Below are positions 35,079 to 46,586 of a stretch of 64,000 nt of DNA, piece by piece. The position numbers were made by a program, and so were the translations under genes. The stretch comes from Hanleya hanleyi (taxonomy: Eukaryota > Mollusca > Polyplacophora > Lepidopleurida > Hanleyidae). Under the pieces are notes generated by a model. The model was not told the DNA's origin. It saw only the letters and a list, made by a program, of their open reading frames with translations, and ran no database searches. The first letter of the stretch is position 1. Each line of letters starts with the position of its first letter. Where the stretch lies: the NCBI GenBank assembly GCA_036873755.1, contig JAVTVY010047932.1, positions 62,001 to 126,000 of the forward strand, read 5' to 3'.

Positions 35079-35509
35079 TTATTTAAGGGACATGTCGGTA
35101 CAAGCGGATGGAGTAACTACGTTGGGCCCCATTGTAGCGGCACAACGCATAGTTCAATAGAGACGAAAAAGAGGAGGGGGGAGAGTATCCAGCTCAAAAC
35201 CAATACAAGTACTGATAAGCGTCACCCGTATGGTAGGAAGATATAGGGACTACCTGGGAATTGGCAGGACGCCTTATTACCAACCTGATACTCGGGAGCA
35301 ACTAAGGAGGCTTCTTGATGGTCGGTTCCCATCCACCTCATCGCCATCCTGCTCATTCCCTATAAGATCCCTAGGTCTACCTCTTACGGTTTGGGATACC
35401 TTTTTAGGGAAGTAACAAGCTAAAGCAAGTTCACCGCCAGGTGGGTGCCACACATACCCAGATTTATTCATATGGACAACAGCGTCCCAACCACCTCTGT
35501 TGGTAGTCT

Positions 35510-35604
35510 GGCGGTTTGTAATAGAAGGGGAGCTTTGCGAAAAGAACAGAAAACATTTAAAAACAATGTTTGTGTTCTTAAGCAAAGCAAACCTTCTATT
35601 ACAA
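35510..35604 (+). repeat. DIRS internal complementary region
   Basis: Bases 35510-35547 are the reverse complement of the extreme left end of the element. Bases 35548-35604 are the reverse complement of the extreme right end. The two are joined at GAAC/AGAAAAC. This abutment is the diagnostic internal complementary region of DIRS1-type elements, which templates circular junction formation. It supports the ends at 26343 and 35838. Confidence 0.9.
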
Positions 35605-35680
35605 TGATGTACCCAGCCCAACCTCCCCACACACTGTAGTCGTACCATCATGTCTGTCTATGCAGCGGGGAAAGTGGAAT

Positions 35681-35838
35681 AATAAGGGCACGCATATTTG
35701 AACATATACCCCACATGGCGGCACCTATGGATAGGGGAGTTAACTCTTTTTTTTGTGCTGCATGTGGATCTCCAAAGCGGTTTGTAATAGAAGGTTTGCT
35801 TTGCTTAAGAACACAAACATTGTTTTTAAATGTTTTCT
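35681..35838 (-). repeat. DIRS right inverted terminal repeat
   Basis: Inverted copy of the left terminal repeat (AATAAGGGCACGCAT through GGTTTGTAATAGAAGG), followed by a right-specific end to about 35838 (GCTTAAGAACACAAACATTG) that is matched in the internal complementary region. Confidence 0.9.
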
Positions 35839-36758
35839 ATTTAAGGTATTTTAAACCTTGGTAAACAAGAATCCTGTCAAAACTGACACTATAAAATCTG
35901 GTCCCAGGCATGGTCAGTTTGCACAAGTTTCATTGTATCAGGATTAACTCTGAATTCCCCTGAATTGAAATTGGATTATGTAATTTGAGCAAAATATATA
36001 ACCTTGAATCCATACACAGTCTTGTTTAGGCAGAATTGCGGAATATTTACGAAATAGAACTGAGGCCTGAGTTCTGATTTGAGCTTCACATATCCCCATT
36101 TGGAAGCCTCAGAATTAGATGTATTTTAAGTATTTTCAATATTTGATCTCATTTACATCCCAGCTTCTGCACAGTTCACAAAGTTCTGATAAAATTATTA
36201 AAGGTGATCTGCAAAGTTTTTATTTCCAATTTACTATCTTTTGTTTTCGTCGGATCACACTGTGTGGATGAGCAGTCTGAGCTTAAGAAGTTATTTAATT
36301 ATACCCTCTACAAGTGATTATATCAAAATAATGATATTTTGACAGTATAGTCACAGTGTATTCCTTTGTTAATTCATTTAACACAGCACTATGTTTAACA
36401 ACATTCGTGCCTTCGTTACATTATTATATCATATTCTAGATACATGTATTACGTATCAGCTTAAATCCTTCCTTCTCAAATTATTCCTTCAATCATTTTT
36501 TTCCCGGAAAACTAATAGATCAAAGCTAATCTAGGGTTTGTGTCACACCTGAGAGGATATATGTCACACCTGAGAGGATATATGTTGGGAAAGCTTATTT
36601 CTCTGTGATTACATATGTGAATATGTTGTTTTATCCATAGTTACAAAGTTAATCCAATTTAGATGCTTGTCTTTGATAAAATGAGCCTCCATTTTCAAAC
36701 GTTCAATTTGTACATAATGTATCATGCCAAGAATATTTTTAATGTACTTTTTACTTTC
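35839..36758. other. Intergenic, one short duplication
   Basis: AT-rich DNA. GTCACACCTGAGAGGATATA is tandemly duplicated at about 36542-36583. No gene seen. Confidence 0.4.
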
Positions 36759-37609
36759 ATCAGAAGTTAATGAACTAGAAGTGGGTAACATTAGATTAGG
36801 CTATGGATGGATGGATGGATGTACTTGGGCACTCCATGCGATGGGCACAGGTCGTGCGAACACGCCATGCAACCCGTTTCCTCCAACCCGCCCTACACAT
36901 GATCCCTCTTAACAGTGTCACATAGACACTGTGTAATCCCCACATTCTTATTAAACGATCTACCTTCTTTTTCCAAACTACAGAAGTATCACATAATATT
37001 TCCATCTGTCAAGCCCCCTCATTCTCTCTTCTCGGACCGATTCTTAGTGGCAACTTTGACTAATTATCACCATAGGCACTCATAATTAAATCTCCCAATA
37101 GCCACTCATCCTCCCCATCCACTCATCCTCTCCATCCACTCATCCTCCCCATCCACTCATCCTCCCATCCACTCATCCTCCCCATCCACTCAACATTTAA
37201 TATATCACCCATCGAATTTCTCTCCAACCCACTTTCTTCAATAATGGTTCATGCCCCCAACACCCTAGGCTATAGCCAGATGACACTGGCACTCGTCAAA
37301 CAGCCTACACCACTAGACTCTTGCACAGTCACTACACATGCAAGACAAAATGCAAAGTCACCATACGGGGTCATGGGTTTGACTAAATTATGTACTTTTC
37401 ATAGGCTGAGTATTTGAATTCCAACATTTGATCTCCTGTGAGGCATCACCCGATTTTTGTTTTGAATCTGCGCAAACATGATGCTGCATACCAATCTTAC
37501 GGCGCAACTATGTCACATCAAGTGTTATAATCAGGGAGGCCATGGTCAATGCATCTTTGATAGCTAGTCTAATGAAAAGTTGCAGACTTCTACTTGGTTT
37601 GCTTCTGAT
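36759..37609. mobile_element. TIR family T1, copy 1 (851 bp)
   Basis: The left end ATCAGAAGTTAATGAACTAG is answered at the right by an inverted copy (TAGAAGT form, ending CTTCTGAT at 37602-37609). The interior, including CATAGGCTGAGTA, TTTTTGTTT(T/G)GAATCTGC and AACTATG(T/C)CA, is shared with the copy at 48599-50314. No transposase is seen. It contains the 17-bp minisatellite at 37105-37190. Confidence 0.7.
37105..37190. repeat. 17-bp minisatellite, unit CACTCATCCTCCCCATC
   Basis: Five tandem units, one of them shortened by a base. Confidence 0.85.
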
Positions 37610-39687
37610 TTATGTACAGACCTGTTACTTATATCATAATTAATCATGTAAATAACATCAGAAATAAAACAAATTTGCTATTTTTTTAAATTGCACATGT
37701 AGGTGTATGTTGTCAAGTTACGTAATATAAAAGATTATGCTCTGCTAGAATAATCATCCAAAAAGCTTATGTAAACATGATAAAACCCAAGGCTTTTGTA
37801 AAACCTCATTTATGGGATAAATCTTCAGAAGGTGAGTCAAACAAAGGCACTGTTGGTTATTAAGTGGATGTCTGTTTCATGGACAGAAGTTTCTGTCTGT
37901 GTAAATAAAGTTGAGAGATAAAGTTGATAAGTTAATCTGATTTTAAGAGGGGGCAATACCTTTTTTATCTCGTTTGTGTACAGGTACACATGCAGGTATA
38001 TTCAGGATACAGATTAAAGTGTTGCTAAAAATAAAATGAAGAAAGAACGCTTGTTTCTGTTTTAATATCGGTGGCGTCATCCAGAGATTTTACGGAGCAT
38101 AAGTTGAGGAAATGAAGATAATCCTATTCTTGTGTTGAAAATAAATGGAATCCTTTTTATTACAAGGAGCAGAGATTATTGCTATGTATAGGAGGTGTAT
38201 CTCTCTCATCTGCTATGCTGAAAACCCTAGGTGTGTGCAGACATCTGCCATCCCGTGCTTCATTTGGTGCAAATGAGCCGTAAGCGGTGTGTCGCAAAGC
38301 CGTCAGAATTATGCGCGAGGCCGAATTTATGCATGCTCGTGTTGTGGTGGTAATATTAAAAGAATGGAGGCTTTGTTTTTTCAATATTTTTCCAGTAATC
38401 TTAACAGATTCTCGCCCAACAGTTCAAACTGGAGTCCTGCAGTGATGAAGGGTCAACAGAAAGAGTTTGCCCAGGATTACAGAAGTCCTCATTCCCCGTC
38501 GGCTTGCCTCAATGTTTCCTCTTGGTAAAGAACAAATTTGACTGGAAGCAGAAAGAAAACATGGGCTCCTTCACACTGGGAATATTTCACTGATTCTTGT
38601 TCATAAGGCTCTGGAGTGGAGGAGTCCGTCCTACTCACTTCAATAACTTTCTGACTGGCAAAATGCTCCCAATTTTCTCCATGGGCCAATGAAAATGGCT
38701 GATTTGTTTTCTTGAAAATTTGAATTGACCAATGAAATGTGGCACCCTGAAGTTCCTGTAAAAATCCATACATGTATCTGGCTCTTCAGTAAAAAACAAA
38801 ACAAAAGAGTCCGCCAACATGTTGACTGGCTTCCAGTGAAAAAGTGTGAGATTGTTTTTTTTTTTTAATCTTTTTTTTTATCTTGTGTTGGGCAGATATT
38901 TTTGTGATGCATGCAAATTTCTAAAATAGCCAAAGCCAATTCAGGGTGTGGAAAATTCGCCAAAATGCATTACAATTTTTAATACATTCACCTTTAAAAT
39001 ACATTTAGCATACAAAAGTGGCACGAGTTTTTAGACTGGGTGAAGCCCCTTCAATATTTTTCATCCCTTGAGCTGGGGAGCTGAAACTTACACTATAAAG
39101 CTCTACTAGAAAATGTAAAAAAAAAAATCCAAGATGGCTGCCATGACGTCATTTTTAACAAAGGCATTTTTGGGGCGATTTTTCGTTTATGTGTTTTCTT
39201 CGCAAAATAAGCATGATAAATTAGTAAATAATAATCTGATGTGGAATAAAATAGCGTTTGTCCACTTTTCATCACAGAAAAGCAGAAATTGTGAAGGAAA
39301 ATGATGATAATATCACTTTTGTACATGGTTGCCATTTGAATTTACGCATTATCCTCTGCCTGTGGGTTATGCAAATAGGCTCAAAATTACCCCAATATGA
39401 TGAACTATGATGTTACAGGGTGTCCGCTTCTAGTGTTTGATGTTTCGGAGGCAGCATAGAAAGTTTGATTAGGTGGGGGTGGGGGGGGGGGACATAATTG
39501 TCAATCCTGGGAAGGTTAACCATGTTATCTTTGGGTTCATACAAGCTTTTCCGATCACACAATATGGCCACCACCACACTCTAAATTGCATTTGGGGAAA
39601 AAGGAAATTGACATCTGTTAGACCTGGGTTGAACCTCAATCACAAAACTAAATGGAGAAAAACTTTAGCACCCACGTGAGAAGTTAG
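37610..39687. other. Intergenic, no gene seen
   Basis: No supported gene. Short homopolymer runs only (T-runs near 38855-38880, G-run at 39476-39490). Confidence 0.4.
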
Positions 39688-40068
39688 CATTGATTGTTGC
39701 TGATTAGCAAGGCCTAGAATGATTGTTGCTGATGGCAAGGTTGGCATCCATTGTTGCTAATTAGCAAGGACAGGTCTGCATCAATTGTTGCTGATAAGCA
39801 AGACCTGCATCAATTGTTGCTGATTAGCAAGACTTGCATTGATTGTTGCTGATTATTAGCAAGGCCTGCGTCGATTGTTGCTGATTAGCAAGGCCTGCAT
39901 CGATTGTTGCTGATTAGCAAGGCATGCATTGATTGTTGCTGATTAGCAAGACATGCATTGATTGTTGCTGATTAGCAAGGCATCCCTTTTTTGCTGATTA
40001 GCAAGGCCTGCATCGATTGTTGCTGATTAGCAAGGCCTGCATCGATTGTAGCTGATTAGCAAGGCCTG
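39688..40068. repeat. 29-bp minisatellite
   Basis: About 13 units of TTGCTGATTAGCAAGGCCTG plus CATCGATTG or a close variant. Within the unit GCTGATTAGC is a palindrome. Some units lack part of the sequence. Confidence 0.9.
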
Positions 40069-40585
40069 TAACACATGTGATGCTTGTTTGTCCTACTCGA
40101 TGCCCATTGTGAAGCTTGTATTAAGGTTTAGACTTCCTTATCATGTTTCATGCTTGCACTCTCAATATTTAATGTTTACACGAATCCAGGAACTAATTGC
40201 ACTGAACATGCAATGACAATATCCTCAGGCACATGCTTTACAGTATTTTTCCAAAATATATACTGTGACAACAACAACAACACTCGGTTCACTAATTCCT
40301 TAACTTAATTACAACACTTCACATAGCTGCTACAATCAAGCTGGAAGCCAATTGAATTGTATCCTGCAGAAATATATAATTTTCATAGCCATCACATCCT
40401 GTGAGATATTTAGCATGTTTGTCACAGTTTAATTTGCAGATGAGCTCAAATTTGCTTTGGTTAAATTTAATCTGGCAACCATTCTGGATTTTTGTGAGCC
40501 TTCGTTAAATTTACATGTACATGAATCTTCAAATGGACAATTGCAAGTTAAATGGACATACAGGGCTGAGCTCAAGTAATTTCAG
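40069..40585. other. Intergenic, no gene seen
   Basis: No supported feature. Confidence 0.4.
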
Positions 40586-40861
40586 TTTGCTGAGTTTGTT
40601 TTGAATACCCCCATTAGGGAGCCTCGTTCATGTTTGGCGAAGATTGACCAAGCTTCGGCTTTGCCTGGTTTTCGAAATTCCCAAAATCAGTTTATTCAAA
40701 CTGAACGTAAGGTGATGTACGTCGCTGGGCCTCATTTTGGCCAGCACAAGGAGGAATACCGCAAAGTTTTAATCCGTCTTGAGAGGGTGTGTTTTCCAGA
40801 TTTAGCCGACGCATATGGGGATCGAGTGAGCCTATGCTATGATTATTATACATATATATAG
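40586..40861 (+). CDS. Unrecognised coding-like segment
   Basis: An AATTTCAG at 40578-40585 could be a splice acceptor. The frame after it is open for 91 codons to a stop at 40861, with protein-like, more GC-balanced codons than its surroundings: it reads LAKIDQASALPGFRNSQNQF, later VMYVAGPHFGQHKEEYRK and RLERVCFPDLADAYGDRVSL. The end, YDYYTYI, runs into AT-rich DNA and may already be non-coding. I do not recognise the family. It could be a terminal host exon or a captured or retroelement fragment. No upstream exon was found. Confidence 0.3.
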   Translation, partial: FAEFVLNTPIREPRSCLAKIDQASALPGFRNSQNQFIQTERKVMYVAGPHFGQHKEEYRKVLIRLERVCFPDLADAYGDRVSLCYDYYTYI

Positions 40862-41764
40862 TTCTTCTTTTATTATAACAAGAGACTTGTGGTCGGACCC
40901 TCAGGATATTCACACTGATCATGACAAAGTGACTCAAACTTGTATTTTGGGAACAGAAAGGAGACAAATATTCTAATTTCATATACACATGATATATGCA
41001 AGTGGGCTTTTTTTATTCACCGCATAACTAATGACTGAGGAGTTTGTGAATGCAGGACATTATGCTCACCAGGTGTGAGCAATGACTGAATGCTACTCGG
41101 GTGAAGTTTTAAAATACCTGTCAACGAACTCAGCTATTGTGAGTTCTGCCTGCAGTTCAATTACATCAGAACAGAACTATGGACAGAAGAGAACAGGAGC
41201 TCATTAGATCGAAGTATGAGAGGCTACATTTAATTTGGATTGAATTCTGCAGTTTTACTTTTCCTGCTATTTTTAATACTTCCTCAATTTCTGCTGCTGG
41301 TTTTGCGTTCACGCTTTAATACACCTCATAGTCATGATGAATCAATCGTGACTGGATACAGACAGCGGTATATAGATATCATTTTCTTTGTAACAGTTCG
41401 CTGCACGGTTTCTTCAGTTCACGCTATCCAGTAGAGTACCAGAGGATTTGCATCAGCATGTATTAGAATTTTGTTTATACATACATGTATGTGCACAATA
41501 CTATACTGACTTTTGACATAAGCTTGCAGATCATCGATATATCATGTATGAAACATATCGTTCCAGCTGAGCAAAACCTGATTTTGATCTCCAATTATAC
41601 TGACATACGGTGTTGATTTTGGATTTACTGAGGTACTAGGATAGATTCTGGAGTCTGATCAAGCATGATATGATAGCGGTACGATAATTGTGATTTGATT
41701 CCCGTCAAGTTGGAAGACTGTGTAATTTTGATTTTTGGTCTGGTCTGGACATAACTCGGAGATA
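40862..41764. other. Intergenic or 5' flank of the candidate exon
   Basis: No supported gene. An ATG at 41179 opens MDRREQELIRSKYERL but lacks a convincing donor. Confidence 0.3.
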
Positions 41765-41869
41765 ATGTGTGCAGCGGCTAATTACAGTAGGCCGAAGGTT
41801 GGCGATGGTTTCAGCACTCTGCGGAGGTTCAAACGCAGAATCAGTCAATCCATTCTCACTATTCCAGAG
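41765..41869 (+). CDS. Candidate first coding exon
   Basis: ATG at 41765 is the first after an in-frame TGA at 41729 and has A at -3. It opens 35 codons, MCAAANYSRPKVGDGFSTLR followed by RFKRRISQSILTIPE, ending in phase 0 at a good donor (CCAGAG|GTAAGC at 41870). The protein is basic, with RFKRRISQS resembling a phosphorylatable basic-Ser motif at the start of some kinases and signalling proteins, but I cannot assign a family. No downstream exon was identified among the repeats that follow, so the gene would continue through a long intron or beyond the window. The main alternative is chance. Confidence 0.4.
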
Positions 41870-43457
41870 GTAAGCATGCCATATTTATTCAGTGTTTTGT
41901 AAAATTTAACGGTAATATTATTATACTCAATTCATAGATGTGTTCAGATTAATTCAGCATTTACCGGTACATGGTTTCATCTAGAAATTGAGTAGGGACC
42001 TTTTAGTCATTTTTTTTGTGAAAAAGAAATTGAGCAGCCTGTGAACTACTAGGTGTGGGGTCAGGGGGCCTTATCTGGATGACCCCAGCTGCCAAAGTCC
42101 CTTAGATGCCCAGATAGGCTACAAACATTCACAGCAGATTTACAGATATTGTGCATGGTCTCCTGATGCATGTCATGATCATGTCGTTCCATTCATTTAC
42201 ATGTAACTGTATAATTTTTCCAAATATGAAAGTTTGAGTGATTTCTTTTAAAATATTCTGCAAGGATTTTAATCAATATTCTTTGTCAGTTGTGTATAAT
42301 ATTTTCCGATAAATTATTTAATATATTTTCCTTTATATGTTCTCCTTCCTTTTTAACATGTAGCAAGTCTAAAAATATGCACCTGACACTTCTAACATGT
42401 CTAAGGAAGCCTCGCAAATCAGAATGAGATACATGTCCTCCCTCATCATAAACAAGTTAATGTCCTAGGCCTGTGCCTTACTTTCAGGCTTGTGTAGTTT
42501 ATGTCTGACTTTCAATCAAGTTGGAAAATGTTTTCAAAGTGAGTGGAAATTTAAATACAACCTGGACAAAAGGACAACAAAAACATGCTTGCATACACTA
42601 TTGTTCGGGTGTGCTGTCCGACTCATACATATGGGGAAATCCTGCATGCTGTGCCAATTTGACATCCGATGTTGGTTCTTGAGAAACAAAGCATTTCACA
42701 GAGGAGACTGGCCAAGTTTTTTAATGTTTTGTTCTATTTATCTCTCTCACAAGAAAAAGACAGGAAAAACCTACTTAAATGTCTAAATTCAACTTAATAG
42801 ATTTGATTCTTTCATGACTAAGTGAAATATAATGTTAGTTACTTGTATTTCTTTGTATTTGAAGATGAAGTATTTACAAATTACAAAGTGGAAATATCCT
42901 CCAAAAGTTAAACACGGTTTATAATTGACTGCCAAATATGAGTTCCAGTGACGACTTCTCTGTGTGAATGTAAAATTTACTTGGAAGTGACATTTCTATT
43001 GCTTGATCGATTCTCATTCATCGAGTTCGACAGTTTTGGGAGTTGACCAATTGAAGTATGTATCAATGCAAATACTCTGGGACTTGTACATGTCCTTGAC
43101 AGATTGTTTCAAAATTCCACACCAAGTTCCTTCTCCAGCTGGTTGAATAGAAACTGGCAGAGATGCGAATTCTCCCCGTTTAAGAATTGTCCAAGCCAAA
43201 CTTGGCACATATGATTGTACTGGACGAACCAAATATGCACACTACACAGCTAGTCTGGCCGAATATGAATCATTGATAGCCCAGTCTGAATTTCAATGAA
43301 TTTACACCTAAGCCACATGTGAATGATTGATCGGGTCATTTCTGAAGGATTCAAGTTCAATCTTTCCTGGAGAATGTCTACCAAACCAGAACTAGATGAT
43401 AAGCCCAACCACTTGTTAGACAACATTGAAGCATTTCTGCTCGAGCCAAATCACATG
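41870..43457. other. Probable intron or intergenic DNA
   Basis: AT-rich DNA with no recognised exon. Confidence 0.35.
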
Positions 43458-45222
43458 TAAGCCATATCACTACTGAAGAATGAACCAGATCATTACTGGA
43501 GGATGAGTCAGATCACTACTGGAGGAGGAGCCAAATCACTACTGAAGGATGAGCCAGGTCACTACTGGAGGATGAGCCAGATACTACTGACAGATGATCC
43601 AGATCATTACTGGACGATAAGCCAGATCAGTACTGAAGAATGAGTCAGATCATTACTGGAGGATGAGACAGATCACTAGTGGAGGATGAGCCAGATACTA
43701 CTGAAGGATGATCCAGATCATTACTGGAAGATAAGCCAGATTCCTACTGAAGAATGAGCCAGATCATTACTGGAGGATGAGTCAGATCTCTACTGAAGGA
43801 TGAGCCAGGTCACTACTGGAGCATGAGCCAGATACTACTGAAGGATGATCCAGATCATTACTGGAAGATAAGCGGCAGCCAGATCACTACTGAAGAATGA
43901 GCCAGATCACTGCTGGAGGATGAGCCAGATCACTACTGGAGGATGAGCCAGATCACTGCTGGAGGATGAACCAGATCACTACTGAAGGATGATTCCATAT
44001 TACTATTGAAGGATGATTCCATATTACTACTGAAGGATGATCCAGGTCATTACTGAAGAATCAGCCAGATCACTACTGAAGAATGAGCCAGATCACTACT
44101 GAAGAATGAGCCAGATCGCTACTGAAGAATGAGCCAGATCACTACTGAAGAATGAGCCAGATCACTACTGAAGAATGAGCCAGATCACTACTGGAGGATG
44201 AACCAGATCACTACTGAAGGATGATTCCATATTACTACTGAAGGATGATTCCATATTACTACTGAAGGATGAGCCAGAGATTATCCCAGATCACTACTGA
44301 AGGATGATTCCATATTACTACTGAAGAATGATCCCAGATCACTACTGAAGGATGAGCCAGATCACTACTGAAGGATGAGCCAGAGATGATCCCAGATCAC
44401 TACTGAAGGATGATTCCATATTACTGCTGAAGGATGATCCCAGATCACTACTGAAGGATGAGCCAGATCACTACTGAAGGATGAGCCAGAGATGATCCCA
44501 GATCACTACTGAAGGATGATTCCATATTACTACTGAAGGATGATTCCATATTACTACTGAAGGGTGAGCCAGATCACTACTGAAGGATGAGCCAGAGATG
44601 ATCCCAGATCACTACTGAAGGATGATTCCATATTACTACTGAAGGATGATTTCATATTACTACTGAAGGATGATCCCATATCACTACTGGCATGACTGAA
44701 GGATGAACCATATCACTACAGACATGACAGAAGGATGAGCCAGAGATGATCCCAGATCACTGCTGAAGGATGATTCCATACTACTACTGAAGGGTGAGCC
44801 AGATCACTACTTGAGGATGTGCCAGATCACTACTGGCAGATGATCCCAGATCACTACTGAAAGATGAGCCAGATCACTACTGAAAGATGAGCCAGATCAC
44901 TACTGGAGGATGAGTCAGATCCCTACTGAAGTATGAACCAGGTCACTATTGAAGGATGATCCCAGATCACTACTGAAAGATGAGCCAGATCACTACTTGA
45001 GGATGTGCCAGATCACTACTGGAGGATGATCCCAGATCACTACTGAAAGATGAGCCAGAGATCATCCCAAATCAGTAACAGAGGATGATTCCATACTACT
45101 ACTGGAGGATGAGTCAGATCACTACTGAAGTATGAACCAGGTCACTATTGAAGGATGATCCCAGATCTCCACTGGAGAATGAGCCAGACCATTACTGAAG
45201 GATAAACCAGATCTCTATTGAT
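43458..45222. repeat. 1.8-kb minisatellite, 23-bp unit, with higher-order structure
   Basis: The basic unit is GCCAGATCACTACTGAAGGATGA (23 bp, shown here as GCCAGATCACTACTGAAG plus GATGA), with GGAGGATGA, GAAGAATGA and ATCATTACTGG variants. From about 44000 a composite motif recurs: a unit with GATGATTCCATATTACTACT, then one with GAGATGATCCCAGATC. This indicates higher-order amplification. Confidence 0.93.
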
Positions 45223-46586
45223 TGTTGCATATCTGGGTAGGAGTCCTAGCTTATGGGAGGATGACATTAACTCTTTCCCCCATATAAGCGGGTTTTGGCG
45301 AGTTGTGTAGATCCCCATGTAAGCGTGTTTTGATGAGTGTTAATTTAGCCTAACCCATGAAGATGGATATTGTCGTGTTACTGAGTTTTCATATGATGGA
45401 TTATTTTTGCAATTTTTTTCGTTTACTTTGAGTATAACCTAATTAAAACTATGCATTTTTCAGAAAGCCAAAATTTCAATAAATCGGACTATATGGACTG
45501 TTGGTATGTTTTGTAGTAAGGGTAAAATGAAATCGGGAGAGGAACAGGAATAATCGGTGGAAAATGTGCGATTTGACACCAAATGTGTTTGGTGTGCTCC
45601 AAGAGAAACATTAGAAAAATAGTAAAATCTGCTTCCAAATTCACGTAACTCTGAGTATAAACTGCCAAAGTATCTAACATTGATGCATGGCTAACTCGTC
45701 AAATCTGCCCATCTGAGTTTATTTTATGTATTTTCCCGGGACCTGTTGATCTTCTCCGTAAATGTTTGCCCGCCATTCTTCGGCATTCTTTCTCGGCCTG
45801 CCTTTACTCGACAGTGACCATAGCGACCACGTGCTAACAAACCCTGTTCCTCCAATCACGCTGGGCCTCTGAACGGTCGCTCAGCCTTGGTCAATCAGTG
45901 ATGCTGTTTTATTTCACCTCATGAATATTTTATACGAGTCTTCATTCTCCTTTGTGGGAGTATATGGGATTATAACAGATTTACCTGCCATCTCATGATG
46001 TCACTGCCATCTCGTGATGTCACTGCCAAATCCCGAATCTGCAGAGAATTGGCTACACAACGATGTATGTTAATAAGAAAATGGCAGCGAGGAAAGCAGG
46101 AAGTAAACGCTTCAAAGCGGTGCTAAAATGCGACAATTTCTTCACTTTTTTCGTGATTTCGAAAAAGAAAAAAAAAGACGAGCCATATTAATTTTGCGGA
46201 CCCAAAGAGCACATACATGTAGATAGTCCGACCAAAAAGCCAATCTTATGAAATTAAGTTATATACAAGTATTATGAAACCTGGGGGTGATGAATCATGT
46301 TTTAACATGGCTGGATTAGTAAATTAAATCAAGTCTTGTGTTCAAATATCAGATATGCCGATATTACATGTGTAAACGAGGTTGTATTTTGGTGTTAGTG
46401 GACTCTTTCTGGTATCCTAGTTTGGGTCTAGTGGTATTAATTGGATATTGTTATTACTTAGAAATGTTAATTTTTTGATAATTACATTATTATTGATGTT
46501 AATACCTCAGGTACATGTACTTCATAATGAGTGTAATGTTACTAGATATTCTTAGGAAACAGTTATTCATCAGGTGTCAGTAAATT
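45223..46586. other. Intergenic, no gene seen
   Basis: CCATCTCATGATGTCACTG is tandemly duplicated at about 45989-46027. No supported gene. Confidence 0.4.

Larger units (their letters stand above)
31168..35160 (+). pseudogene. DIRS tyrosine recombinase, split by two insertions
   Basis: The N-terminal core-binding part (SRLYQSKWSYFVSWCRDAG, then STIEGYRAAL) is in frame with the RNase H up to 31498. The catalytic part resumes at 32626 after a 1122-bp transposon. It shows the first Arg in ATRVSELHAL (32809-32838), then after a frameshift near 32930 H-x-x-R in SSHEIRA (about 33204) and the likely nucleophile in FADHY (Tyr 33313-33315). Directly after that codon another 1763-bp element is inserted; the frame resumes at 35080 with YLRDM and ends GPIVAAQRIVQ at 35160, the usual type of DIRS recombinase C-terminus. 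The enzyme would integrate the circular DIRS intermediate. The R, H-x-x-R and Tyr positions are conserved although the gene is broken in three places. Confidence 0.92.
26343..35838 (+). mobile_element. DIRS1-like tyrosine-recombinase retrotransposon
   Basis: All structural parts of a DIRS1-type element are present in order: left inverted terminal repeat, gag-like region, reverse transcriptase, RNase H, tyrosine recombinase, internal complementary region, right inverted terminal repeat. Known DIRS elements replicate through a circular intermediate templated by the internal complementary region and integrate by the recombinase without target duplication; none is seen here. Total length is 9496 bp, of which about 2.9 kb are two later insertions, leaving about 6.6 kb, near the usual size. 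The coding regions carry several frameshifts and an in-frame stop, so this copy is dead. Confidence 0.93.

Noticed and set aside
43458..45222. CRISPR-like array of short direct repeats
   Set aside because: There are no unique spacers; units are contiguous variants of a 23-bp minisatellite in a eukaryotic genome.
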